This document shows positions 1-8,961 of a stretch of 16,533 bases of DNA, piece after piece. Where the stretch lies: contig HF985661.1 of NCBI GenBank assembly GCA_000431155.1, forward strand, positions 101,563-118,095, read 5' to 3'. Under the pieces are notes generated by a model. It saw only the letters and a program-made list of their open reading frames with translations, had not been told where the DNA came from and did not search any database. Origin of the DNA: Bacteroides sp. CAG:927. Its GTDB lineage: Bacteria; Bacteroidota; Bacteroidia; Bacteroidales; Muribaculaceae. The translations under genes and the position numbers were made by a program. The number at the start of each line of letters is the position of its first letter. Position 1 is the first letter of the stretch.

Positions 1-3000
1 ACACCCGTGCCTGTGCCCATTCTCTCGCCGGATCTTCAGCAGCCATGCTGCTTGCATCACTCGCCAACCGCCCCTCCCCGCTGCTTGTCATCGGCGATTC
101 GCTTGACGATGCCGGCTATCTATATCACGACCTCAGCCGATTGCTCGGCGAAGAGGCCGTTCTAATTCTCCCGTCAGGCTACAAGCGGGCCATAAAATAC
201 GGACAGCCCGACCCGCCGTCGCAAATTCTGCGCACCGAGGCTCTCAGCGCTTGGCAGTCAGCCTCCTCTCCGGTGAAAATTGTAGTCACCTACCCCGAGG
301 CTCTTGCCGAAAAGGTCGCTCCCCCACAAATGCTTGCCGAGCACACCCTCCGTCTCAGCCTCAACTCTCCGGTTGACCTTACAGAAGTCATAAAATGGCT
401 CAGAAACAACAATTTCAGCGAGGTCGATTATGTCTATGAGCCGGGCCATTTCGCACACCGTGGTTCCATACTTGACATTTTCGGCTACAGCCACGAACTT
501 CCTTACCGCATCGACTTTTTCGGCGATGAAATCGACTCCATACGCACTTTCAACATCGAGACACAGCTTTCGGAAGAAAAACTTGACTCCGTCAGCATTA
601 CTGCCAATGTGGCACACGACCCCAACGGCACCTCGCTGCTTAAGTTCATCCCCTCCGACACTCTGATTGCAGTGCGCGATGCTGCTTTCACCACCGCGCG
701 CATTCGCGAAGTCGCCTCCGAATCCCTATCCACCTCCACCGTCATAGCCGAAGAAGGCGACACCGATGCCATGAGCCGGGTCATTGATGCCGAAGCATTT
801 GCCCGCGATTTCAATTCTTTTACACAGCTTTCATTCACGGCTGCCGCCAGCTCTCCCGACCCATCTGCCGTTGCCATTGATTTTCAATGTTCTCCACAGG
901 GCATTTACCACAAGAATTTTGATATCATCAGTGATTCGTTCTCCCGTTTCCTTGACGATGGTTACGAAATTTTCATCCTCTCCGACAGCGACAAGCAAAT
1001 TGAACGACTCAAAGAAATCTTCGCCGACCGTGGCGACAAAATAAAATTCTCTCCCGTCATCCCCACTCTCCACGAGGGATTTGTGGACCACCTCAAGAAA
1101 CGATGCATCTTCACCGACCATCAGATTTTTGACCGTTTCCACAAATACAATCTCCGATCTGACCGCGCACGTTCGGGAAAACTCGCGCTGAGCCTAAAAG
1201 AACTGAGCGCCATAGAACCCGGCGACTACATCGTTCACGTGGACCACGGCGTAGGCAAATTCGCCGGCCTCCTACGCACCAATGTCAACGGCCACATGCA
1301 GGAGATGATCAAGCTCGTTTACGCCCATGACGACATTATCTTCGTCTCCATACACTCCCTGCACAAGCTTGCCAAATACCGTGGCAAAGAAGGCGTCCCG
1401 CCCAAAATCAACACTCTTGGCACAGGTGCATGGAACCGCGTAAAAGAGCGCACCAAGTCCAAACTCAAGGACATTGCGCGCGACCTCATCAAACTCTATG
1501 CCGCACGAAAGCAAGAGCAAGGGTTCGGATTCTCACCCGACACATACATGCAGCAGGAACTTGAGGCCTCCTTCATCTACGAGGACACCCCCGACCAGCT
1601 CACGGCTACACAGGCCGTCAAGGCCGACATGGAAAGCCAGCGTCCCATGGACCGCCTCATTTGCGGCGATGTGGGTTTCGGAAAAACCGAGATTGCCATA
1701 CGCGCCGCATTCAAGGCCGCTGCCGACTCCAAGCAAACTGCAGTCCTTGTGCCCACAACTGTCCTCGCGTACCAGCACTACCACACTTTCAGCAAGCGTC
1801 TCAAGGATTTCCCGGTAAGAGTGGAATATCTCAGCCGCGCACGCTCCGCCAAGGACACCAAACAGATTCTCGCAGATCTCGCCGACGGTAAAATCGACAT
1901 CATCATCGGCACCCACAAGCTTGTGGGCAAATCGGTTAAATTCAAGGATCTCGGACTCCTCGTCGTGGATGAGGAACAGAAATTCGGAGTGGCCGTAAAA
2001 GAGAAGCTGAAACAGCTTAAAACCAACGTGGACACTCTCACCATGAGCGCCACCCCCATTCCGCGCACTCTCCAGTTCTCTCTCATGGGCGCACGCGACC
2101 TTTCCGCCATAACCACTCCCCCCGCCAACCGTTACCCCATTGTCACCAATGTTAGCGCCCTCAGCGACGACCTCATCACCGAAGCCATCAACTTTGAGAT
2201 GTCGCGCAACGGACAGGTGTTTGTCATCAACAACCGCATTGAGGGTCTTAATGAGCTTGAGTCAATGATACGCCGTCTCGTCCCCGATGCCCGAATAGTG
2301 GTGGGACACGGACAGATGCCGCCGGAAAAACTTGAAAAAGCCATTGAGGATTTCGCCAACCACGACTACGATGTGCTGCTTGCCACCACAATAGTGGAGA
2401 GCGGTATTGATATGCCCAATGTCAATACCATTATCATCAACAATGCGCAGAACTTCGGCCTCAGTGAGCTGCATCAGCTCCGTGGGCGTGTGGGACGCAG
2501 CTCTCGCAAGGCTTTCTGCTATCTCTCCGTACCCCCGCATGTGCCGCTGGCCCCCGTGGCACGACGCCGTCTTCAGGCCATTGAGAGTTTCAGCGACCTC
2601 GGCAGCGGCATCCACATTGCCATGCAGGACCTTGACATTCGTGGTGCCGGCAATCTGCTCGGAGCCGAACAAAGCGGGTTCATAGCCGATCTCGGATATG
2701 AAACATATCAGAAAATTCTGCGTGAGGCCGTAACCGAACTTCGCACTGAGGAATTTGCCGACCTTGACAATGATTCCGTTGCCGAGCCCGAAGACTTTGT
2801 TGCCGACTGTGTGATTGAAAGCGACATGGAGCTGCTTCTCCCGGCCGATTATGTGCCTCAGGAAAGCGAGCGCATATCTCTCTATCAGGAGCTTGACTCC
2901 ATTGAGCGCGAACTGGATCTGCAAGCGTTCAAAACCCGGTTGCAGGATCGTTTCGGCAAAGTTCCGCAGGTCACTCTCGAGCTGCTTCGCATCCCGCGCC

Positions 3001-3263
3001 TGCGCCGTCTCGCCCGCAAACTCGGCATAGAAAAAGTGGCCCTCAAACAAAGCTACATGTACACCTACTTCGTTGACGACTCCAACAAAGCCTACTATCA
3101 GTCGCCCATGTTCGGACGCATGTTGCACTATCTCCAGCAGCATCCGCGCCAGTGTGCCATTCGCGAAAAAAACGGCAAACGCAGTTTCTCTTTCTCAAAT
3201 GTCACTTCCGTGGAACAGGCCGTTGACATTCTTCAGCAAATTCTTGACCTTAACAGCATATAA
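1..3263 (+). CDS. mfd: Transcription-repair coupling factor Mfd (5' partial)
   Basis: Mfd is a DNA translocase that pushes stalled RNA polymerase off damaged DNA and recruits the UvrA/UvrB excision machinery. The frame is open to the first base of the window, and the residues before the Met at 45 (an LAGSSAA stretch) match the usual N-terminal Gly-Ser motif of Mfd, so the gene starts upstream and that Met is internal. Counting from the Met at 45, I see a UvrB-like N-terminal region, a CarD-like RNA polymerase interaction domain beginning near residue 395 (DYIVHVDHGVGKF), helicase motif I GDVGFGKT (541-548), DEEQ (642-645), SATPIPRTL, TTIVESGID and QLRGRVGR (about 811-818). A C-terminal TRCF domain lies around 935-1040. 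The visible 1072 residues are close to the roughly 1100 expected. aroA follows after a gap of 5 bases. Confidence 0.97.
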   Translation, partial: TRACAHSLAGSSAAMLLASLANRPSPLLVIGDSLDDAGYLYHDLSRLLGEEAVLILPSGYKRAIKYGQPDPPSQILRTEALSAWQSASSPVKIVVTYPEALAEKVAPPQMLAEHTLRLSLNSPVDLTEVIKWLRNNNFSEVDYVYEPGHFAHRGSILDIFGYSHELPYRIDFFGDEIDSIRTFNIETQLSEEKLDSVSITANVAHDPNGTSLLKFIPSDTLIAVRDAAFTTARIREVASESLSTSTVIAEEGDTDAMSRVIDAEAFARDFNSFTQLSFTAAASSPDPSAVAIDFQCSPQGIYHKNFDIISDSFSRFLDDGYEIFILSDSDKQIERLKEIFADRGDKIKFSPVIPTLHEGFVDHLKKRCIFTDHQIFDRFHKYNLRSDRARSGKLALSLKELSAIEPGDYIVHVDHGVGKFAGLLRTNVNGHMQEMIKLVYAHDDIIFVSIHSLHKLAKYRGKEGVPPKINTLGTGAWNRVKERTKSKLKDIARDLIKLYAARKQEQGFGFSPDTYMQQELEASFIYEDTPDQLTATQAVKADMESQRPMDRLICGDVGFGKTEIAIRAAFKAAADSKQTAVLVPTTVLAYQHYHTFSKRLKDFPVRVEYLSRARSAKDTKQILADLADGKIDIIIGTHKLVGKSVKFKDLGLLVVDEEQKFGVAVKEKLKQLKTNVDTLTMSATPIPRTLQFSLMGARDLSAITTPPANRYPIVTNVSALSDDLITEAINFEMSRNGQVFVINNRIEGLNELESMIRRLVPDARIVVGHGQMPPEKLEKAIEDFANHDYDVLLATTIVESGIDMPNVNTIIINNAQNFGLSELHQLRGRVGRSSRKAFCYLSVPPHVPLAPVARRRLQAIESFSDLGSGIHIAMQDLDIRGAGNLLGAEQSGFIADLGYETYQKILREAVTELRTEEFADLDNDSVAEPEDFVADCVIESDMELLLPADYVPQESERISLYQELDSIERELDLQAFKTRLQDRFGKVPQVTLELLRIPRLRRLARKLGIEKVALKQSYMYTYFVDDSNKAYYQSPMFGRMLHYLQQHPRQCAIREKNGKRSFSFSNVTSVEQAVDILQQILDLNSI

Positions 3264-3268
3264 TCCGT

Positions 3269-4531
3269 ATGAATTACCGCATATTTCCTCCTGATGGCCT
3301 CCCGGAATGCACCATTACCCTCCCGCTATCCAAAAGCATGAGTGCACGGGCTTTGCTCATCAACGCTTTGCAGCACCGTTCCGACTCACCACTGCCGCTC
3401 GCCGACTGCACCGACACTCAGGCCATGCGCCACGGCATCTCCACTCTTTCCGGCACCGTTGATATTGACAACGCCGGCACTGCCATGCGCTTCCTCACCG
3501 CCTACTATGCCGCCACCCCGGGAGCGGAAATCACCCTTGACGGTTGCGAGCGTATGCGCCATCGCCCCATAGGGCCGCTTGTGGAGGCCCTGCAGCAATG
3601 CGGCGCAAACATCATGTACCTTGGCGAGCAAGGTTTTCCGCCTTTAAAAATATGTGGCACCGGACTTACCGGCGGCTCCATCACCATTGATGCCACTGTC
3701 AGCTCGCAGTTCATATCCGCACTCATGATGACAGCCCCGTACATGGAGCACGGTCTCACGATAACTCTTGACGGCGAAGTTGCTTCTCGCCCGTATATAT
3801 CCATGACGGCACAGATGATGTCTCGCGCCGGTGCCGAGGTTGATCTCTCGCCCGAAACCATCACCATTCGCCCTGTACCCTACTCTGCTCCTGTCACCGA
3901 AATAGAAGCTGATTGGAGCGCGGCTGCCTTCTGGTACGAAATTGAAGCCCTCACTTCAGGGTTCATCACCCTCAAGGGTACCCTCAATCCTTCCGTGCAA
4001 GGCGATTCCGTCACAGCCAAAATCTTTGCCGACCTTAGCGTTGACACAGAATTTACCGCGCAGGGTGCCGAACTTGTTGCCTCACCCGAGCTTTCTCCGC
4101 GCCTCATCCTTGACTTGGCGCAGACTCCCGACCTCGTGCCCGCTCTCGTTGTCACATGCGTAATGCTCCGTATTCCTTTCCGGTTCACCGGCCTTGAATC
4201 ACTTCATGTCAAGGAATGTGACCGCGTTGAGGCTCTTTGCGAGGAGATGCTTCTGCTCGGTGCCGAGCTCCTGCCGGAAGCCCCCGGCATTCTCAGCTGG
4301 GATGCGGTACCTCACCCCATAATGAAGTTACCGGTATTCCACTCCCACGCCGACCACCGCATGGCCATGGCTCTTGCTCCTGTTGCCGCCTACATTCCGG
4401 GCATAGTGATATGCGATTCCGAAGCCGTATCCAAATCCTACCCCTCGTTTTGGGACGATCTGAGGCTCGCAGGTTTCATTGTTCAGGACGAAAACGATCC
4501 CATTCCACCTCAATTCACTGACGCTCAATGA
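3269..4531 (+). CDS. aroA: 3-phosphoshikimate 1-carboxyvinyltransferase (EPSP synthase)
   Basis: This cytoplasmic enzyme joins phosphoenolpyruvate to shikimate-3-phosphate, the sixth step towards chorismate and the aromatic amino acids. The 420-aa protein has the family's landmarks: SKSMSAR (21-27; Lys22, Ser23 and Arg27 are the substrate-binding set), DNAGTAMRF (67-75), LDG-ERMR-RPIGPLVEAL (about 90-108), SSQF, a Pro-Asp near residue 288, KECDR (315-319) and ADHRMAMALA near the C terminus. Asp288 and Glu316 are the likely counterparts of the E. coli catalytic Asp313 and Glu341, by motif position. Two sites differ from the textbook enterobacterial form: Asp instead of Gly before NAGTAMR and Phe instead of Pro after it. 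The sequence is divergent but nothing essential looks missing. Its stop overlaps the next start (ATGA), which suggests translational coupling. Confidence 0.95.
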   Translation: MNYRIFPPDGLPECTITLPLSKSMSARALLINALQHRSDSPLPLADCTDTQAMRHGISTLSGTVDIDNAGTAMRFLTAYYAATPGAEITLDGCERMRHRPIGPLVEALQQCGANIMYLGEQGFPPLKICGTGLTGGSITIDATVSSQFISALMMTAPYMEHGLTITLDGEVASRPYISMTAQMMSRAGAEVDLSPETITIRPVPYSAPVTEIEADWSAAAFWYEIEALTSGFITLKGTLNPSVQGDSVTAKIFADLSVDTEFTAQGAELVASPELSPRLILDLAQTPDLVPALVVTCVMLRIPFRFTGLESLHVKECDRVEALCEEMLLLGAELLPEAPGILSWDAVPHPIMKLPVFHSHADHRMAMALAPVAAYIPGIVICDSEAVSKSYPSFWDDLRLAGFIVQDENDPIPPQFTDAQ

Positions 4532-4968
4532 TTGTTGCCCTTTACATCCTTTTGGCTCTCGTAATTGTCGGCGCTCTGCTCTATCTGCTTCACCGCCGCG
4601 ACATGGAGCGTAACGGCTCTGAGCAGCCCGACTCTCAGCCGCAGCCACAACCTGAGGAAGAAAAATGCTGCGGCATGCACATCACCTGCGAAAGAGACTC
4701 TCTTCTCGCTGCCGTGAGTGCTGACATCATATATTACGACGACGAGGAACTTGATGCCTATCGCGGCAAAGACCCCGCCACATACACCCCCGAGCAAATC
4801 GAGGAGTTTCGCGATGTGCTCCTTACTCTCCTCCCCGACGACATTGCCGGATGGGCGCGCAGCATTCAGCTTCGTGGCATCCGTCTTCCCGAGGAAGTGC
4901 GCGAGGAACTTATCATGATTGTGGCCGAAGAGCGTCAGAAACGAACCGTCAAATCCACCTCCGCATGA
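4528..4968 (+). CDS. Small membrane-anchored protein with CCGxHxxC motif, function unknown
   Basis: The 146-aa product starts with a hydrophobic helix (about residues 2-21) followed by HRR, so it is probably anchored in the inner membrane with its C-terminal part in the cytoplasm (positive-inside rule). A Gln/Pro/Glu-rich linker (about 31-45) leads to CCGMHITC (47-54), with three Cys and one His within eight residues. A mostly helical acidic domain follows (about 58-140), containing YYDDEELDAY and two PEEV/PEQIEE-like segments. The Cys/His cluster could bind a metal or act in redox chemistry, but that is inference. I believe similar proteins sit beside aroA in other Bacteroidales, but I know of no assigned role. 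The gene overlaps aroA by 4 bases and the metal permease by 4 bases, so its expression is probably tied to both. Confidence 0.85.
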   Translation: MIVALYILLALVIVGALLYLLHRRDMERNGSEQPDSQPQPQPEEEKCCGMHITCERDSLLAAVSADIIYYDDEELDAYRGKDPATYTPEQIEEFRDVLLTLLPDDIAGWARSIQLRGIRLPEEVREELIMIVAEERQKRTVKSTSA

Positions 4969-5816
4969 TTGATATATGGCAATATGAATTTTTCCGCTAC
5001 GCCGTCTTTGGATTGCTGATTATAAGCGTAGTAAGTGCCATGATTGGCACCTACATCGTCAGCCGCCGGCTCGTTGCCATAAGTGGCGGCATCACCCACG
5101 CCTGCTTCGGCGGCCTCGGGCTCGGTTATTTTCTCGGTATCAGCCCTATATTCATGGCCGCTGTGGTTGCCGTAGCCGCTTCTGCCGGCGTGGAATGGAT
5201 GAGCCACCGCTATCGCGTGCGCGAGGATTCGGCCATAGCTGTGGTATGGGCATTGGGCATGGCTCTCGGCATACTTTTCGTCTTTCTCACCCCCGGATAT
5301 GTGCCCGAACTTAACACATTCCTCTTCGGCAATGTGCTCACCATATCCCTCTCCGATCTTCTCGCTTTCGCCCTGTTTGCTGTGGTGGCAATCCTTTTTT
5401 TCGTGTCACGCTACAAGCAGATCGTGGCCTGCGCTTTTGATGCCGATTTTGCTCGCGTCATGCATCTACCCGTAAGGTTCATCACCTACACCATGACCGT
5501 GCTTGTGGCCGTATGCATCGTGCTGACAATAAGGCTTGTCGGCATAATGCTGCTCATGTCGCTGCTCGCACTCCCTCAGATGATTGCCGAAACATGGTGC
5601 CGCAGATTCATCTCGGTAATGCTCGCTTCTGTGGCCGTGTCCGTGCTGTGCTGCATGACAGGGCTCATGCTCAGCGTGGTCATTGATGTCCCCTGCTCGG
5701 CTCTCATTGTTCTGGTCATGACTGGAGTATTTTTCATTGCACGCATCATTGAGGCTGCTCGGCGGGCATTGCGCCGAAGGCACAATAAACCGCTTCCACA
5801 ATCCGTTGACCTATAA
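4965..5816 (+). CDS. Metal ABC transporter permease, ZnuB/TroC (ABC-3) family
   Basis: This is the membrane subunit of a zinc/manganese/iron-type ABC importer. The 283-aa product is almost entirely hydrophobic, with about seven to eight membrane segments. It carries family features such as the SRRLVAISGGITHACFGGLG stretch near the N terminus, an FGNVLTIS segment near the middle, and RLVGIMLLMSLLALP, the usual ABC-3 motif, in the C-terminal half. An upstream in-frame start at 4851 exists, but the extra residues are charged, non-homologous and lie inside the preceding gene. The ATG at 4965 overlaps that gene's stop as ATGA and gives the normal N terminus, so I chose it. No ATPase or binding protein gene lies nearby, so its partners must be encoded elsewhere. 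The metal cannot be told from sequence. Confidence 0.9.
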   Translation: MIDIWQYEFFRYAVFGLLIISVVSAMIGTYIVSRRLVAISGGITHACFGGLGLGYFLGISPIFMAAVVAVAASAGVEWMSHRYRVREDSAIAVVWALGMALGILFVFLTPGYVPELNTFLFGNVLTISLSDLLAFALFAVVAILFFVSRYKQIVACAFDADFARVMHLPVRFITYTMTVLVAVCIVLTIRLVGIMLLMSLLALPQMIAETWCRRFISVMLASVAVSVLCCMTGLMLSVVIDVPCSALIVLVMTGVFFIARIIEAARRALRRRHNKPLPQSVDL

Positions 5817-5836
5817 GACCAATACACCATTTTATA

Positions 5837-8800
5837 TTGAAACGCTTACGCCTTATTCCGCTGTTTATCCTCTTTTTGGCCGCACTCGCCGGGTGCAGCC
5901 TCAAGAAAAACACGCCCTTGACAAGGCAATATTCCGCGTTCATAACCCGATATAACATCTACTTCAACGGCGACCAGCACTACAAGGAGACACTCAAAGA
6001 GATGGAATCCAAATATCAGGACGACTACACCCGCCTCGTACTGATGCACCCCGCTGAAGCTTATGCTGATGAAAAAGCCCCACAGCCAACAGGCGATTTC
6101 AACCGCTCGATAGAAAAAGCCCAGAAAGCCATACAGCTGCGCTCCATCAAGAAAAAGCCCAAGAAAAAGTCCGGCAAGAGCCACGACCCCAAATACAAGG
6201 CTTGGATGAAACGTGAGGAATACAACCCGTTTCTACACAACGCATGGATGATGCAGGGCCGGAGCCAGTATCTCAACGGCGACTATCTTGGCGCAGCTTC
6301 CACTTTCTATTACATCGCCAAACACTTCTCTTGGCTGCCCAACACTGTTACTGAAGCTAAGCTCTGGCAGGCAAAAGCCTATCTTGCTTCCGATTGGCTC
6401 TTTGAGGCCGAAAGTCTTGTTTCCAAAATTCCTGAAAAAGACCTCACCAACTCCACTCTCAAGGGGTTGTACTACTTCGTTTATGCCGATTTTTATGTGC
6501 GCTCCCACGACTATGCCAAGGCCATACCAATGCTTGTAGAGGCCATTAAATATGCCGACGGGCCGCAGCGCACACGACTCACTTTCCTCCTTGGCCAGCT
6601 ATATGAGGCCGAAGGCAATAAAGCTGCCGCATACAAGGCTTTTGCCAAAGCCGGCGGCGCTTCCAACGCCAGCTACCGCACCAAATTCAATGCCCGTATC
6701 AAGCAGAGCGAAGTTTTTGAAGGCGAGGATATTGCACCCGAGGTAAAAGCCCTGCGCAATATGACCCGATACGACCGCAACAAAGAGTATCTTGACCAGA
6801 TATATTATGCCATAGGCAATCTGTATCTTTCCCGGCGCGACACCACTGCCGCCGTCGAAAACTACAAGAAAGCCGTGGAGCAATCCACTCGCAACGGCAT
6901 CGAGAAAGCCATTGTGCAGGTTGCTCTCGGCGGCCTTTACTACGACCTCCACAAATACAATCTTGCTCAGCCGTGCTACTCCGAGGCCGTGCCGATGCTC
7001 CCTGATGACTATCCCGACCTCAAGCTTCTCAAGCACCGCAGCGATGTCCTTGACGAGCTTTCGGTATATGCCCAGAACGTGGAGTTGCAGGATTCCCTGC
7101 TGAAACTCAGCAACATGACTCCCGAGCAGCAGCGCGATGTCATTGACAAAATCATTGAGGCCCTCAAAAAGAAAGAAAAAGAGGAGGCTGAAGCTGCACG
7201 ACGCGAAGAGTATCTTGCCAATCAGCAGGCACAAGGCACCGGATTGCAGAACAACAACGCCAACACCCCCAACCAGTTTGTCCTCAACACCGACAACTCT
7301 TGGTACTTCTACAATCAGGCCACCAAACAGCAGGGACGCACCGAGTTCCAGAAACGATGGGGTAGCCGCAAGCTGGAAGACGACTGGCGACGGCGCAACA
7401 AAGCCTCTTTCAGCTTTGACGAATTTGAAACAAACTACGACGATGTTGACACCGACAATCCCGCCCCGGCCGATTCCACAATGACCGATGAGGAAGCGGC
7501 CAAAGCCAAGGAGACGCTTGACCATGAGTCCGACCCGCATTTCCCGGAATATTACCTCAAGGATATTCCCAAAACCGATGCGGAGCGCACTCAGGCCAAC
7601 GACATCATTCAGGAAGGCCTTTACAATATGGGCCTCATCCTCAAGGACAACATGCGCGATTACCCGTCTGCCGAGGAAGAGTTCCTTCAGCTCAACAGCC
7701 GATACCCCGACAATGTGTATCGCCTTGATGCATACTACAATCTCTACCTGATGTACGTACTCACCGGACGCACCGCCGATGCCGAGCACTACCGTCAGCT
7801 TATTCTCTCCGACTTCCCCGACTCCAAATATGGCGAGGCCATGCGCGACCCGCATTATATGGACAAGCTGCGCGAGATGGTTCACGTACAGCAGACACTT
7901 TACGACCGCATCTACGAGGCTTATCTCAACAACGATAACGCTCTTGTCCACAGCATATACCAACAGGTACGCAAGGACTATCCCATGAGCCGCATCATGC
8001 CCAAATTCATGTTCATTGAGGCTCTTTCCTATGTGTCCGAGCGCGATTCCGAAAAATTCTCTGCCACTCTCCGCGAGCTTCTTGAGCGCTATCCCGAAAC
8101 CGATGTGTCGCCTCTGGCTTCCGACTACCTCAAAAACATTACGCTCGGCAAGCAGCTCAGTGCATCTTCCGGCAATCTCCGGGGCATGGTCTGGTCCACA
8201 CGACTTAGCAACGACACCACCGATGGCGCAAACTCCATGCTCGATGCGGCCAAATTCACTTTCTCCACCACCTCTCCGCAGGATTTCATTCTCCTCTACC
8301 CTGCCGATGTTGTGGACGGCAAGCAACTTCTCTTTGATGTCGCGCGCCACAACTTCACATCCTACATGGTGCGTGATTTTGATCTTGAGCAGATGCGTTT
8401 CGGCAATCTCGGACTTATCGTTGTCAAGGGATTTGCCAACCGCGCCGAGCTTGAGCACTACCGCGCCTCTCTCACCGATGATGCCTCTTTCCGGCTCCCC
8501 GAGCAGGTCATCCCGGTCATGATAAGCGATGACGATTTCCAGCTTCTTCTGTCTCAGGGACGCTCATTTGAGGAATATTTTGATGCTGTAGGCGATGACC
8601 GTCTCCGCAAGGTGCATGAAGCCGTACTGCCGCCCGACGAATACCCCTCTGCCGAGGAAATGTATGCCCCGTGGCAGGAACAAGGCCCCATGGACTTGCC
8701 CGAAGAGCTGCCACAAGACGCACAGCCGCAGGATGACGACCTGAATCCTGACGCTCCTGCATCTCCTGTCCCCACCGACAAACCCGTCACCGACAAACCG

Positions 8801-8950
8801 GCCGGCAAACCTGCATCCAAACCGGCTCCCGGTTCCAAACCTGCCACTGTGCCCAAACCCGCTCCGGCTCCCAAACCCACACCCAAACCGGCCGAACCGC
8901 TCCCGGAATACCCCGAAGGCTCCGAAGGCGATGACCCCTTGCTTGAATAA
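5837..8950 (+). CDS. porW: Type IX secretion lipoprotein PorW/SprE, TPR repeats
   Basis: PorW (SprE in Flavobacterium) is an outer-membrane lipoprotein needed for type IX protein secretion and, in gliding species, for motility. The 1037-aa product has a lipoprotein signal peptide ending in LAALAGC (Cys20), then the N-terminal segment typical of the family (RYNIYFNGDQHYKETL). Tetratricopeptide-like helical repeats occupy about 125-410 and 590-790. In between are a charged coiled-coil stretch (about 439-465) and the family motif FYNQ-QQG-EFQKRWGSRKLEDDWRR (about 490-515). The C terminus (about 978-1037) is a Pro/Lys/Ala tail of short KPxPKP-like units, probably extended in the periplasm. The start codon is TTG; no ATG gives an intact signal peptide. 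The gene lies 20 bases after the permease and 11 bases before porX. Confidence 0.9.
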   Translation: MKRLRLIPLFILFLAALAGCSLKKNTPLTRQYSAFITRYNIYFNGDQHYKETLKEMESKYQDDYTRLVLMHPAEAYADEKAPQPTGDFNRSIEKAQKAIQLRSIKKKPKKKSGKSHDPKYKAWMKREEYNPFLHNAWMMQGRSQYLNGDYLGAASTFYYIAKHFSWLPNTVTEAKLWQAKAYLASDWLFEAESLVSKIPEKDLTNSTLKGLYYFVYADFYVRSHDYAKAIPMLVEAIKYADGPQRTRLTFLLGQLYEAEGNKAAAYKAFAKAGGASNASYRTKFNARIKQSEVFEGEDIAPEVKALRNMTRYDRNKEYLDQIYYAIGNLYLSRRDTTAAVENYKKAVEQSTRNGIEKAIVQVALGGLYYDLHKYNLAQPCYSEAVPMLPDDYPDLKLLKHRSDVLDELSVYAQNVELQDSLLKLSNMTPEQQRDVIDKIIEALKKKEKEEAEAARREEYLANQQAQGTGLQNNNANTPNQFVLNTDNSWYFYNQATKQQGRTEFQKRWGSRKLEDDWRRRNKASFSFDEFETNYDDVDTDNPAPADSTMTDEEAAKAKETLDHESDPHFPEYYLKDIPKTDAERTQANDIIQEGLYNMGLILKDNMRDYPSAEEEFLQLNSRYPDNVYRLDAYYNLYLMYVLTGRTADAEHYRQLILSDFPDSKYGEAMRDPHYMDKLREMVHVQQTLYDRIYEAYLNNDNALVHSIYQQVRKDYPMSRIMPKFMFIEALSYVSERDSEKFSATLRELLERYPETDVSPLASDYLKNITLGKQLSASSGNLRGMVWSTRLSNDTTDGANSMLDAAKFTFSTTSPQDFILLYPADVVDGKQLLFDVARHNFTSYMVRDFDLEQMRFGNLGLIVVKGFANRAELEHYRASLTDDASFRLPEQVIPVMISDDDFQLLLSQGRSFEEYFDAVGDDRLRKVHEAVLPPDEYPSAEEMYAPWQEQGPMDLPEELPQDAQPQDDDLNPDAPASPVPTDKPVTDKPAGKPASKPAPGSKPATVPKPAPAPKPTPKPAEPLPEYPEGSEGDDPLLE

Positions 8951-8961
8951 TCTTTCCTGAT

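Noticed and set aside
2262..3143. A 293-codon minus-strand frame opposite mfd
   Set aside because: It lies entirely under conserved helicase motifs of mfd and has no family features of its own.
4851..4964. A longer N terminus for the metal permease
   Set aside because: The extra 38 residues are charged, unlike the family, and sit inside the preceding gene; the ATGA overlap at 4965 is the better start.
6599..8458. A 619-codon open frame on the minus strand opposite porW
   Set aside because: It is antisense to a well-supported gene. The sense gene's C-rich third codon positions keep the opposite frame free of stops, and the translation shows no recognisable family.
8770..8930. Short repeats in the DNA as a CRISPR or tandem-repeat array
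   Set aside because: The units are imperfect, have no spacers of constant length, and simply encode the Pro/Lys-rich tail of PorW.
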